Below are positions 30,936 through 39,512 of a stretch of 64,000 nt of DNA, piece after piece. The first letter of the stretch is position 1. Every line of letters begins with the position of its first letter. The notes beneath the pieces were generated by a model, which was not told where the DNA came from, did not search any database, and saw only the letters and a program-made list of their open reading frames with translations. The translations under genes and the position numbers were made by a program. The DNA is from RYN-230 sp963851025. GTDB lineage: Bacteria > Actinomycetota > Actinomycetes > Streptosporangiales > Streptosporangiaceae. Location: NCBI GenBank assembly GCA_963851025.1, contig CAWKOA010000026.1, positions 69,344-133,343 of the forward strand, in the 5' to 3' direction.

Positions 30936-31244
30936 ATGACGGTCAAACTCGTAGTCCTATACACCCAGCCCGATGACCCGGCCGCGTTCGAGGAGCACTA
31001 CCTCGGCGTGCACATGCCGCTGGTGGCGGGGATACCCGGGTTGCAGCGCGCCGAGGCCGGGCGGTTCACCGCGGCCCTCGACGGCGGCGGGCAGACGTTC
31101 TACCGCATGGCCGAGCTGCACTTCGCCGACCAGGGTGCGCTGAACACCGCGCTCGGATCGCCCGAGGGGCAGGCCACGGCGGCCGACTACCAGAAGATCG
31201 CGCCGACCGGGTCCCGGATGTTCGTCCAGGTGCTGGACGACTGA
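30936..31244 (+). CDS. EthD-family small protein
   Basis: 102-residue dimeric alpha-beta barrel protein: KLVVLYTQPDDPAAFEEHYL, HMPLVAGIPGLQ and the ending TGSRMFVQVLDD are typical of EthD/ferredoxin-like families. Members occur next to oxygenases or hydrolases of aromatic and ether degradation; no such partner lies here. The role is unknown. Confidence 0.85.
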   Translation: MTVKLVVLYTQPDDPAAFEEHYLGVHMPLVAGIPGLQRAEAGRFTAALDGGGQTFYRMAELHFADQGALNTALGSPEGQATAADYQKIAPTGSRMFVQVLDD

Positions 31245-31367
31245 CGGGGCGCGGGCCCCGGCCGTGCGGGCCCGGGCCCGTGCGTCCCGGGCCGCGGCTG
31301 TCGATCCGGGCCGGCGCCGTTCGACTCACTGGTGAAAGCCAGCAACGCTGCGAGCCAGGAGGACACG

Positions 31368-31736
31368 ATGCGCTACCTGTTCCTGCTGTACGGGCCGGAC
31401 GAGCCACTGCCCGGGCCGGAGACGCCCGAGGGCCAGAAGATGATCGGCGAGTGGCGGACCGCCACCGAGGCGATGGCCCAGGCGGGCGTGCTGATCGACT
31501 GCGGCCCGCTGCAGCCGCCGTCCGCGGCCACCACCGTCCGGGTGCGGGACGGCGAGACGCTGCTCACCGACGGGCCGGCCGCCGAGATCAAGGAGCAGTT
31601 CGGCGGCTACACGCTGATCGAGTGCGCGGGCCTGGACGAGGCGCTGCGCTGGGCCGCGACCGTGCCGACCGCGTTCAACGGGTCGGTAGAGGTCCGGCCG
31701 GTGGTGCAGATCCCCGACCGGGGGGTGCCGGGCTGA
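31368..31736 (+). CDS. YCII/DGPF-family protein linked to an ECF sigma factor
   Basis: 122 residues: MRYLFLLYGPDEPLPGPET, GPLQPPSAATTVRVRDGETL, TDGPAAEIKEQFGGYTLIE. The DGPF signature of this family reads DGPA here. Genes of this kind lie directly before ECF42 sigma factors in actinobacteria, as here. The ATG at 31368 has AGGAGG. The function is unknown; a sensor or cofactor role for the sigma factor is inferred from linkage. Confidence 0.88.
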   Translation: MRYLFLLYGPDEPLPGPETPEGQKMIGEWRTATEAMAQAGVLIDCGPLQPPSAATTVRVRDGETLLTDGPAAEIKEQFGGYTLIECAGLDEALRWAATVPTAFNGSVEVRPVVQIPDRGVPG

Positions 31737-33057
31737 GCCAGCCGTACGAAGAGGTGTTCCGGGCCCACTGGTGGGCGGCGGTCGCGACCGTCGCCCGCCT
31801 GGTGGGCGACCTCGAGATCGCCGAGGACGCGGTGCAGGACGCCTGCGCCGCGGCCCTCATCCAGTGGCCGGCGGCCGGTGTCCCGGACCACCCAAGGGCC
31901 TGGCTGGTCGGCGTGGCCCGGCACAAGGCCACCGACCGGCTGCGCCGGGAGAGCCGCCGCGCGGAGAAAGAAGCCGCGGCCATGCGGGACGGCGCGCTGG
32001 GCTGGGCCGCCGCGGGCGCGGCAGGCGCCCTGGGCACCGCCGGGAGCCAGGCCCAGCTGCCGGCCGGCGGCGGCCGGTCTCAGGCGGGCCGGTCTCAGGC
32101 GGGCCGGTCCCGGACGGGGCGGCTTCCAGCGCGGACGACGAGCTGGGGCTCATCCTGGCCTGCTGCCATCCGGCCCTGGATCCCGCGGTCCGGGTCCCGC
32201 TGACGCTGCGGTCGGTCTGCGGGCTGCCCACCGCGGAGATCGCGGCCGCGTTCCTGGTCCCCGAGCCGACCATGGCCCAGCGGCTGGTCCGCGCGAAACG
32301 CAAGATCCGGCAGGCGGGCATCTCGCTGGCCCTCCCCCCGGCCGAGGGGCGGGCCGGGCGGATCGGCGGCGTGCTGCGCGTCGTGTACCTCGTGTTCACC
32401 GCGGGCCACAAACCGTCGGCCGGCGACGCCCTGGTCCGGGGCGACCTGTGCGACCAGGCGATCCGGCTGGCCCGCTCGCTGGCCGCGCTGGTGCCGGGCG
32501 AGCCCGAGGTGACGGGGCTGCTGGCGTTGCTGCTGCTGACCGACGCCCGCCGCGGCGGCCGGGTCAGCCCGGCGGGCGACCTGGTGCTGCTGGCCGACCA
32601 GGACCGCTCGCGCTGGGACCGGGCGAAGATCGCTGAGGGTGAGGAGCTGCTCGCCGGGGCCCTGCGGGCCCGCCGGCCGGGCCCCTACCAGCTGCAGGCC
32701 GCGATCGCCGCGTGCCACTCCTGCGCTCCCTCGGCCGCGGGCACCGACTGGCAGGAGATCGCCGCGCTGTACGGCGAGCTGCTCCGCTACGAGCCGACGC
32801 CGGTGGTGGCCGCGAACCGGGCCGCCGCGGTGGCCATGGCGGAGGGCCCGGCGGCCGGGCTGGCCCTGCTCGACGAGGCTGCCGCGGACCGGCGGCTGGC
32901 CCGCTGGCCGCAGCTGCACATCGCCCGCGCCGAGCTGCTCGGCCGCCTGGGCCGGCGCGCCGACGCGGCCCGCGCCTACCAGGAAGCGCTGGACCTGGCC
33001 CCGGCCGCCCCCGAGCGGGATTTCATCGGCCGCCGCATCCGCGGGCTGGCAGGCTGA
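31733..33057 (+). CDS. RNA polymerase sigma factor, ECF42-type (one frameshift, odd start)
   Basis: Region 2 is visible in QPYEEVFRAHWWAAVATVAR and AEDAVQDACAAALIQWP; region 4 in LRSVCGLPTAEIAAAFLVPE and QRLVRAKRKIRQAG; then the long C-terminal TPR-like extension (FTAGHKP, AIAACHSCAPSA, FIGRRIRGLAG) typical of ECF42. The frame changes within a 15-bp GGCCGGTCTCAGGCG repeat at about 32070-32110 and fits one missing base. There is no ATG/GTG/TTG before the conserved start; CTG 31733, overlapping the previous stop, is the only near-cognate codon, so the start may also be damaged. About 441 residues when joined. Confidence 0.82.
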
Positions 33058-33113
33058 GCTTCCGGCAGATCCGCCACGAAACCCACGAGCCACGTCATGA
33101 CGGAGACCACGGC

Positions 33114-34021
33114 ATGAGCACCATCACGGTCCGCCCGGCAGTCCCGGGCGATTTCCCGGCCATCGCGAAGGTCGCGGTGGCCACCGGCCAGGACGAGGAG
33201 TGGGCCGGATCAGATCCGGCCTACCTGGCGTACCTGCTGGAGCACGCCACCCTGCTGGTCGCCGAGCGGGACGGCTGCGTGACCGGGTTCGGGGCGACCC
33301 GGCTGATCGGGGACGGCCCGGCAGCGGTCAGCATGCTGTGCGACCTGTTCGTCCATCCGGGGACGCACGGGCGCGGCTGCGGCCGGGCGATCCTGAGCCA
33401 GCTGTGGCCCAGTGCGGAAATAACCGGTGCGGCAAAAACTGGTGCGGCACACGCCGGAGGGCCGGGCGGGGCGGGCCGCCGCGGATGACGTTCAGCAGCC
33501 AGCACGCGCACGCGCTGCCGCTGTACACGCGGTTCGGCCTGGACGCGTGGTGGCCGCTGCTGTACCTGGCCGGTGACGTGCGCGCGGTGCGGGCGCCGGA
33601 CGGCTGGACGGTGGCGCCGGCCAGCGTGGCCGAGGTGGCGGCGGCCGAGCAGGACTGGACCGGGGTGGACCGCTCCGCCGATCACCAGGCCTGGGCGGCC
33701 CGGCCGCACGGCCAGCCGGTGCGGGCCTTCTATCACGGGGAACTGGCCGCGGCGGGCACGGCGGCCGGGCATGGGGCGGAGTACGGCCTGGTCCATCTGG
33801 CGGCCGCGCCGGACGTCCTGGCCGGGGACGCGGTGCTGGCCGTGCTGGCTACCCTGCAGGCCCCGGAGGGCCGGGCCAGGGTCTGCCTGCCGGGGCCGCA
33901 CCCGGCCGTCCGCCCGCTGTTCGCGGCCGGCTGGCGCCACGAGGACAGCGACCTGTTCATGGCGACCGACCCGGGGCTGCTCGACGCGCGCCGCGCGGTG
34001 CCCAGCCCGGGCGGCGCGTGA
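33114..34021 (+). CDS. GNAT acetyltransferase, split at an ATGA overlap
   Basis: The first frame (33114-33488, 124 residues) has a GNAT start: TVRPAVPGDFPAIAKVAV, LVAERDGCVTGFGATRLI, LFVHPGTHGRGCGRAILSQL. The second frame (33485-34021, 178 residues) begins MTFSSQHAHALPLYTRFGLD, normally the C-terminal end of the same GNAT fold, then continues with a second, weaker acetyltransferase-like half. They overlap as ATGA, so either two coupled genes or one tandem-GNAT gene with a one-base deletion; the low-similarity stretch GAAKTGAAHAGGPGGAGRR at the junction supports a break. Confidence 0.65.
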
Positions 34022-34080
34022 CGTTCCCGGGTGATCCAGATGACCCCCGCCCGACCTGCCGGGATCATCCGGCTGATGCC

Positions 34081-34296
34081 ATGATGCTCTGTGTGGATAA
34101 CAAGATGCTCCACGACGCGCTGCGGGACCACGGCTCCGGGCCGTTCCCGGCGGACGCCGAGGCGGACGGCCACGGCCCGCGGGGGGACCGGCGCGACGGT
34201 CACGGGGGCCCGGTGACCGACGGGCAGTACCGCCGCGAGGTCCTGGCGCGGGTGGTGCGGATCAGCGAGGCGCTGAACCAGCGCCTGGCCCTGTGA
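34081..34296 (+). CDS. Small protein, candidate antitoxin of the Doc-like toxin
   Basis: Short hydrophilic protein ending in a helical segment QYRREVLARVVRISEALNQR. Start not settled: GTG 34018 (GTGA overlap with the previous gene), ATG 34081 or ATG 34105, all in frame. It lies 7 nt before a death-on-curing toxin, so an antitoxin role follows from position only; it does not look like Phd. Confidence 0.5.
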   Translation: MMLCVDNKMLHDALRDHGSGPFPADAEADGHGPRGDRRDGHGGPVTDGQYRREVLARVVRISEALNQRLAL

Positions 34297-34303
34297 CCGT
34301 TCC

Positions 34304-34681
34304 ATGACGGAGTTCCTGACCACCGACGACGCGCTGGAGGTGGCCCGCCTGGCCACCGGCGAGACCCCCCGGGTCCGTGACTTCACTGACCTGCACGCGG
34401 CGCTGGCCCGGCCCCAGCAGACCGTGGATGGCCGGGAGCTGTTCCCGGATATCTGGGACAAGGCGGCGGCGCTGATGGAGGCGCTGGGCCACAGTTACGC
34501 GCTGGTGGACGGGAACAAGCGGCTCACCTGGAACGCGACCTGGTTCTTCCTCGGCGTGAACGGTCACCCGCTGGCCGAGCCGCTCGACGGGGAAGCGGCT
34601 TTCCAGTTCATGCACGACCTGGTCCGGGGCCGGCTGACGGCCCCGGCCATCGCGGAGCGGCTGCGGGAGTTCGCCGCCTGA
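34304..34681 (+). CDS. Doc-like (Fic fold) toxin
   Basis: 125 residues with the Doc/Fic core ALVDGNKRLTWNATWFFLGV. Doc phosphorylates EF-Tu. In the family the motif reads HxxxDxNKR; here the position aligned with His is Tyr (YALVDGNKR), with a His two residues earlier (GHSYALVDG). Either the His has shifted or the enzyme is altered. The upstream neighbour is a small candidate antitoxin. Confidence 0.78.
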   Translation: MTEFLTTDDALEVARLATGETPRVRDFTDLHAALARPQQTVDGRELFPDIWDKAAALMEALGHSYALVDGNKRLTWNATWFFLGVNGHPLAEPLDGEAAFQFMHDLVRGRLTAPAIAERLREFAA

Positions 34682-34717
34682 GGCCCCGGGGCCGGCTGCG
34701 TCCCGGGCCTGGGCGGG

Positions 34718-36289
34718 CTACTGGCGGGCCAGGTTCGGGGCGCCGTCCCGCAGGACGAACTTCTGGATCTTCCCGGTGGCGGTCTTGGGCAGCTCGGTGA
34801 CGAACGTCACCCCGCGCGGGGCCTTGAAGTGGGCCAGCCGCTCACGGGCGAACGCGATGATCTCGTCCTCGGTGGCGGTCTCGCCGTCCCGCAGCACCAC
34901 GAACGCATGCGGGGTCTCCCCCCAGCGCTCGTGCGGCAGCCCCACGATCGCGGCCTCCTGGATCGCGGGGTGGCGCAGCAGCGTTCCCTCGACCTCGACC
35001 GACGAGATGTTCTCGCCGCCGCTGATGATCACGTCCTTGATCCGGTCGCGGATCTCGACGTAGCCGTCCGGGTGGACCACGGCGGCGTCGCCGGTGTGGA
35101 ACCAGCCGTCGCCCATCGCCTGCCGGGTGGCCTCCGGGTCGTGGTAGTAGCCGGACATGACGACGTTCCCGCGGACCACGATCTCGCCCAGCGTCTGCCC
35201 GTCCGCGGCGACCTCCTGGCCGTCGTCGCCCTGGACCCGCAGCTCCCCCGAGGTGAGCAGCTCGACTCCCTGCCGGGCCTTGACGTCCGCACGGTCAGCG
35301 GCCTTGAGGTCCTCGTGCTCCGGCAGCGGGGCGCAGACGGTGATGAACGGCGCGGTCTCGGTCAGCCCGTAGACCTGGGTGACGTCCCAGCCGAAGCCCC
35401 CTTCCAGCCGCTCGATGGTCGCCGCCGCCGGGGGCGCCCCGGCCGTGATCACGACCACGCCGGGCGGCACCTCGCCGCGCACGCCCGCGGGCGCGTTGGC
35501 CAGCGAGATCAGCACCGTCGGGGCGGCGGACAGGCGGCGCACGTGCTCCTCGCGGATCAGCCGGAACACCTCGGCCGGCTCGACCTTGCGCAGGCAGATG
35601 TGGGTCGCCGCGGCGGCCGTCACCGTCCAGGTGAACGTCCAGCCGTTCGCGTGGAACATGGGCAGCGTCCACAGGTACCGCTCGCCCACCGGGATCGGCA
35701 GGTGCAGCAGGGTGCCGATCGAGTTCATCGTGGCGTTGCGGTGGGTGATCATCACGCCCTTGGGGCGCGCCGTCGTGCCGCTGGTGTAGTTGATCGTCAG
35801 GAGGTCCCGCTCGTCCACGTCGGCCCGGCTGAAGTCGGGGCTGGCGGCGGCGACGGCCGCCTCGTAGTCGAGCCAGCCGTCCCGGGCCCCCCCGAACGCG
35901 ACGAAGTCCCGCACCTGGGGGATCCGGTCCCGGATCGAGTCCACCGCGTCCAGGTAGTCCTCGTCCACGCAGACCACGCTGGCCCCGGAGTGGTTGATGA
36001 TGTACACGAAGTCTTCCGGTGTCAGCCGGTAGTTGATCGGCACCAGCACCGCGCCGATCTGCGGCACCGCGTAGAACGCCTCCAGCTGGGCATGAGTGTT
36101 CGGCGCGATCGTCGCCACCCGGTCGCCGCGCGCCACGCCGAGCTGCTGCAGGGCAGCTGACCAGCGGTCGCAGCGATCAAAGAACTGCTCGTAGGTCAGC
36201 CGCAGCTCACCGTCCACGACGCCCTCGCGCTGACCGTGGAGCCGGCGGGTCCGGCGGGCGAACTCGAGCGGCGTGAGTGGCGTTTCCAT
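34718..36289 (-). CDS. Medium/long-chain acyl-CoA synthetase (AMP-forming)
   Basis: 523-residue ANL-superfamily ligase activating a carboxylic acid to its CoA thioester. P-loop-like motif NYTSGTTARPKGVMITHRN, YGLTETAP, GWFHTGDAAV and the A10 lysine in PKTATGKIQKF are all present. It resembles the fatty-acid/propionate AMP ligases (FadD type); the substrate is not deducible. The ATG at 36289 has GTGGAGG. It is monocistronic and preceded by a terminator-like hairpin of the gene upstream. Confidence 0.9.
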   Translation of the reverse strand: METPLTPLEFARRTRRLHGQREGVVDGELRLTYEQFFDRCDRWSAALQQLGVARGDRVATIAPNTHAQLEAFYAVPQIGAVLVPINYRLTPEDFVYIINHSGASVVCVDEDYLDAVDSIRDRIPQVRDFVAFGGARDGWLDYEAAVAAASPDFSRADVDERDLLTINYTSGTTARPKGVMITHRNATMNSIGTLLHLPIPVGERYLWTLPMFHANGWTFTWTVTAAAATHICLRKVEPAEVFRLIREEHVRRLSAAPTVLISLANAPAGVRGEVPPGVVVITAGAPPAAATIERLEGGFGWDVTQVYGLTETAPFITVCAPLPEHEDLKAADRADVKARQGVELLTSGELRVQGDDGQEVAADGQTLGEIVVRGNVVMSGYYHDPEATRQAMGDGWFHTGDAAVVHPDGYVEIRDRIKDVIISGGENISSVEVEGTLLRHPAIQEAAIVGLPHERWGETPHAFVVLRDGETATEDEIIAFARERLAHFKAPRGVTFVTELPKTATGKIQKFVLRDGAPNLARQ

Positions 36290-36442
36290 GGCGCGCCTCC
36301 ACAGTGAAGCGGGTCTCCGGCCCGCGCGGTCCGGCCCGGGTCAACACGAACGTTAGCCGGAGATCGCCAGTTCCACGAGGACACGTCGGCCGTAATCTAC
36401 CGGGACATCCGTCCCTTTCCCTCCCCGCCACTCTTCCTCATC

Positions 36443-36487
36443 ATCGTGGTGGATTGTGCCCGCGGACGGGGCACAACCCACCACGAT
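36443..36487. terminator. 19-bp inverted repeat, terminator of the methyltransferase gene
   Basis: ATCGTGGTGGATTGTGCCC (36443-36461) pairs with GGGCACAACCCACCACGAT (36469-36487) apart from one A-C mismatch; 7-nt loop, no T run. Confidence 0.65.
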
Positions 36488-36499
36488 CATGGTCCGGGG

Positions 36500-37259
36500 T
36501 CAGGGGGCGAGGACGCCGGCCAGGATCCGGTTCTCGCCGCGCTGCCAGATGGTCCCGATCTCGGCGAAGCCCGCGGCGCGCAGCCCGTCCACGTGCGTGG
36601 CCAGCCAGACGGACTCCGACCCGTGGTGGTCCTCGCTCAGCCTGCGCTGCTCGCGCTCGGCCAGCGGGCCGGCCAGCGCGGGATCCTCCTTGATCGCCTC
36701 CCACCAGCCCGCCCAGCTCTCCGGCAGGCCGCCGGGGAAGCGGCGCTGCTCCTCCCGCTCGATCAGCGCCTGCCCCAGCCGGGCCAGGGTGGGGACCGCC
36801 ACCGGGTCGTCCTTCAGGTGATCCCCGTCGAGCAGCAGGCCGCCCGGCCGCAGCGCCGTGGCCAGCCGCGCGTACATGACGTGCAGCGCCTCCGGCCGCA
36901 GCCAGTGCAGGGCCGTGGTGCTCACCGCCGCGTCCGCCGGCCGGTCCAGGCCGAGTTCGCGCGGTCCAGCCGTTAGAGCGCAGGTCCACATCGGCGAACC
37001 GCAACCCGGCCCGCTGGCCGTACGCGGCGCGGCCGAGGGCCAGCAGCACCGGGTCCGTGTCGATGGCGATGACGCGGGCCGCGGGGATGCGGTCCAGCAG
37101 CCGGACCGACAGCGAGCCCGGCCCGCAGCCCAGGTCGAGCACGAGCGGGTCGGGGCGCCCGGCCGCCTCCTCGACCGCGTCGATCAGGGCGGTGAAGCGG
37201 TCTTCCCGGTCGGGCAGGTATCCCTGCTGCTGGATCTCCCACCGGGCGATCCAGCTCAT
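36500..37259 (-). CDS. Class I SAM-dependent methyltransferase (one frameshift)
   Basis: N-terminal frame: MSWIARWEIQQQGYLPDRED, then motif I LVLDLGCGPGSLSVRLLDRI and VIAIDTDPVLLALGRAA. After FADVDLRSN the frame shifts near 36960-36965 (one extra base) to LGLDRPADAAVSTTALHWL, RPGGLLLDGDHL and the end GENRILAGVLAP. About 252 residues joined. The substrate is unknown. A GTG at 37271 is an alternative start. It is divergent from a CGNR zinc-finger gene. Confidence 0.85.
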
Positions 37260-37344
37260 GCGCGGTCTCACGGTCCAGCGCGTCCTGATCCGGCACGGTC
37301 ACACCCGCCTCCATGTCACTGACGACTATGCTTTCGGCAGTCAC

Positions 37345-37356
37345 CAACCTAGGTTG
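37345..37356. promoter_or_regulatory. 12-bp palindrome in the methyltransferase/CGNR divergent region
   Basis: CAACCTAGGTTG, perfectly palindromic, 18 nt before the likely CGNR start; a TATGCT at 37327-37332 may be a -10. A possible operator. Confidence 0.35.
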
Positions 37357-37374
37357 CGGAGCATAACTGGTCAA

Positions 37375-37953
37375 GTGAATTTCAACAGTCACATGGACAT
37401 CGTGGTGACCGTGGCGGCCAGCCTGGTCAACACGCTCACGCCGGGCGAGGAACGCGGCCATCCGTACCCGCCGGTGGACGACGCCGGGCTGCCGGCGGCC
37501 GCCACCGCCGCGCTGCGGGCGGGCCGCCCGGAGACCCGGGACGTCACCCTGGCCGAGGCCACGGAGCTGCGCCGCTTCGCGACGGCGCTGCGGGCCGTCT
37601 TCACTGCCGTCGCCGCGGGCGACGTGGACGCCGCGGCCCGGCAGGTCAACGCGCTCCTCGGGGCCACCGGCGCCCATCCCTGGCTGGACAGGCACGACGG
37701 CGAGCCCTGGCACCTGCACTTTCACGGCGCCGAGGATTCCATGGCCGTCGGCTGGGCGGCCGGCTGTGCCACCGGGCTGGCCGTGGTGCTCGGCAGTGAG
37801 CTGCACGGCCGGATCGGGGTGTGCACGGCGCCGCGCTGCGACCGGGTCTACGTGGACACCTCGCGGAACGGCACCCGCCGGTTCTGCTCCACGGCCTGCC
37901 AGAACCGCGTGAAGGCGGCGGCCTTCCGGGCCCGCCACTCCGTCGTGACCTAA
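37375..37953 (+). CDS. CGNR zinc finger transcriptional regulator
   Basis: 192 residues with the N-terminal ABATE-like stress-response domain and a C-terminal CGNR-type zinc finger: GVCTAPRCDRVYVDTSRNGT then FCSTACQNRVKAAAFRAR. Four cysteines (CxxxxC, CxxxC) form the zinc site. Start GTG 37375 gives VNFNSHMDIVV at the N-terminus, matching the family; TTG 37354 is an alternative. A predicted regulator; the target is unknown. Confidence 0.85.
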   Translation: MNFNSHMDIVVTVAASLVNTLTPGEERGHPYPPVDDAGLPAAATAALRAGRPETRDVTLAEATELRRFATALRAVFTAVAAGDVDAAARQVNALLGATGAHPWLDRHDGEPWHLHFHGAEDSMAVGWAAGCATGLAVVLGSELHGRIGVCTAPRCDRVYVDTSRNGTRRFCSTACQNRVKAAAFRARHSVVT

Positions 37954-37980
37954 TCCGGCGGCGCCCGGGCATCCCGCGAA

Positions 37981-38030
37981 CGTGATCAACCGATTGGTGT
38001 CGCTGGGACGACAGCAATCGGTTGATCACG
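37981..38030. terminator. Bidirectional terminator, 16-bp perfect plus 5-bp inner stem
   Basis: CGTGATCAACCGATTG (37981-37996) and CAATCGGTTGATCACG (38015-38030) are exact complements, extended inwards by TGTCG/CGACA after one mismatch. It lies between the convergent CGNR and soxR genes. No T run. Confidence 0.72.
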
Positions 38031-38057
38031 AGCTGGCTGGCCCCGCCGGCTGGGGGG

Positions 38058-38543
38058 TCAGCGGGCGGCCGGGCCGGCCAGGCGGGCGTCGTCGCGGCGC
38101 AGGCCGGCGGGCAGGTACGCGGCGCCCGGGCCGCCCGCGCGGGCGGTGTCGGCGGGGTTGGAGATCGCGCACCGCTGCAGGGACAGGCAGCCGCAGCCGA
38201 TGCAGGAGTCCAGGCCGTCACGCAGCGCGGTGAGCGCCTCGATCTGGTCGTCCAGCCGGTGCCGCCAGCCCCGGGACAGCCGGGACCAGTCCGCGCGGGT
38301 GGGGGTGCGCCCGGCAGGCAGCGACGACAGCGCCGCGGCCACCTCGTTCAGGCTGAGCCCGACGTTGCGGGCGGCGCGGATGAAGGCCAGCCGGCGCAGC
38401 GTGCTGCGCTCGAAGCGGCGCTGGCCTCCCGCGGTCCGGACCGCGGACAGCAGGCCGAGCCCCTCGTAGTAGCGGACGGCCGACTCGGCGAAACCGCTGC
38501 GCCGGGCGATCTCCCCCACCGTCAGCAAATCCGTGGCGCGCAT
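38058..38543 (-). CDS. soxR: Redox-sensing MerR-family regulator SoxR
   Basis: 161 residues. MerR-type HTH LLTVGEIARRSGFAESAVRY with YYEGLGLL, a dimerisation helix, and a 2Fe-2S site with C114, C117, C119 and C125 in CIGCGCLSLQRC (CX2CXCX5C, as in characterised SoxR). In actinomycetes SoxR senses redox-active metabolites. The ATG at 38543 is chosen because GGGAGG lies 7 nt before it; an earlier in-frame ATG is at 38561. It is divergent from an SDR gene with two near-identical operator-like sequences between them. Confidence 0.93.
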   Translation of the reverse strand: MRATDLLTVGEIARRSGFAESAVRYYEGLGLLSAVRTAGGQRRFERSTLRRLAFIRAARNVGLSLNEVAAALSSLPAGRTPTRADWSRLSRGWRHRLDDQIEALTALRDGLDSCIGCGCLSLQRCAISNPADTARAGGPGAAYLPAGLRRDDARLAGPAAR

Positions 38544-38561
38544 CCAGGTCCTCCCTGACAT

Positions 38562-38576
38562 GAAGCTTACTTCAAC
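38562..38576. promoter_or_regulatory. SoxR-type box next to soxR
   Basis: GAAGCTTACTTCAAC, containing TGAAG-N4-CTTCA on the complementary reading. It matches the second box at 38684-38698 at 12 of 15 positions. A likely autoregulatory site. Confidence 0.5.
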
Positions 38577-38676
38577 TCTGAGTATCCCACGGTGCCAGGC
38601 TGGCCGGGACGCGGCGGCCAGGCGGCGGCGTATCCCTGGCCAAGGACCGGCGGCGGCGACCCCAGGGTACCTCCAC

Positions 38677-38707
38677 TTGACTTCAAGCTGACTTTAACTA
38701 CCAGTAT
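38677..38707 (+). promoter_or_regulatory. MerR-type promoter with SoxR box driving the SDR-queA pair
   Basis: TTGACT (38677-38682) and CAGTAT (38702-38707) are separated by 19 bp, the over-long spacer typical of MerR-family activated promoters. The spacer holds CAAGCTGACTTTAAC (38684-38698), the second copy of the box. Confidence 0.6.
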
Positions 38708-38738
38708 GTGCGTGCACCCGGAAGACATCGGAGGAGCC

Positions 38739-39512
38739 ATGCCTACTGCTGTGATCACCGGAGCGTCCCAGGGGCTGGGGCGGGCCCTGGCCCGCGAACT
38801 GGCCGGGCGCGGCTGGTCCCTGGTGGCGGACGCCCGCCACGCGGACCAGCTCGCCGCCGCCGTGGGCGGGCTCGCCGCGGTGACCGCGATCCCCGGCGAC
38901 GTGACCGACCCCGCCCACCGGGCCGCGATCGCCGCGGCGCTCCCCCCGGGGGGCCGCCTGGACCTGCTGGTGAACAACGCAAGCCGTCTCGGGCCCAGCC
39001 CCCAGCCGGTGCTGCGCAGCTACCCGCTGGCCGAGCTCGGGCAGGTCTACGAGACGAACGTGCTGGCGCCGCTGGCCCTGATCCAGCTGCTGGCCGGGCC
39101 GCTCGCGGCGGCCGGCGGCGTGGTCGTCAACGTCAGCTCGGACGCGGCGGCCGACGCCTACCCCGGCTGGGGCGGCTACGGCTCGGCCAAGGCCGCACTC
39201 GATCAGCTCACGGCGGTCCTCGCCGCCGAGGAGCCCGGGCTGCGCTGCTACGCGTTCGACCCGGGCGACATGCGCACCGCCATGCATCAGGCCGCATTCC
39301 CCGGCGAGGACATCTCGGACCGGGCGGAGCCGGAGGTGGCCGCGGCGGCCCTGCTGCGGCTGCTCGGCCAGCAGCCACCCAGCGGCCGTTACCGGGCCAG
39401 CGACTACCCGGCGCCGGGACCGGAGCCCGGCGCACCCGGTCCCGGGGCCGCCGGTCCCGGGACCGCCGGTCCGGGGCTGGCCGGGCTGCCGGGTACGGCG
39501 GTGGCCCGGTGA
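38739..39512 (+). CDS. Short-chain dehydrogenase/reductase
   Basis: 257 residues, Rossmann fold with VITGASQGLGRALARELAGR (about 4-23), NNAS, VNVSSDAAADAYPGWGGYGSAK split as the Ser and YxxxK catalytic pair. The C-terminal 30 residues are a Gly/Pro-rich tail. The ATG at 38739 has GGAGGAG. It is probably controlled by SoxR, which suggests reduction of a redox-active or quinone compound. It overlaps queA as GTGA. Confidence 0.9.
   Translation: MPTAVITGASQGLGRALARELAGRGWSLVADARHADQLAAAVGGLAAVTAIPGDVTDPAHRAAIAAALPPGGRLDLLVNNASRLGPSPQPVLRSYPLAELGQVYETNVLAPLALIQLLAGPLAAAGGVVVNVSSDAAADAYPGWGGYGSAKAALDQLTAVLAAEEPGLRCYAFDPGDMRTAMHQAAFPGEDISDRAEPEVAAAALLRLLGQQPPSGRYRASDYPAPGPEPGAPGPGAAGPGTAGPGLAGLPGTAVAR

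Noticed and set aside
30100..34700. Genomic island or mobile element around the two toxin-antitoxin pairs
   Set aside because: No integrase, transposase, tRNA or direct end repeats are seen, and base composition looks like the flanks.
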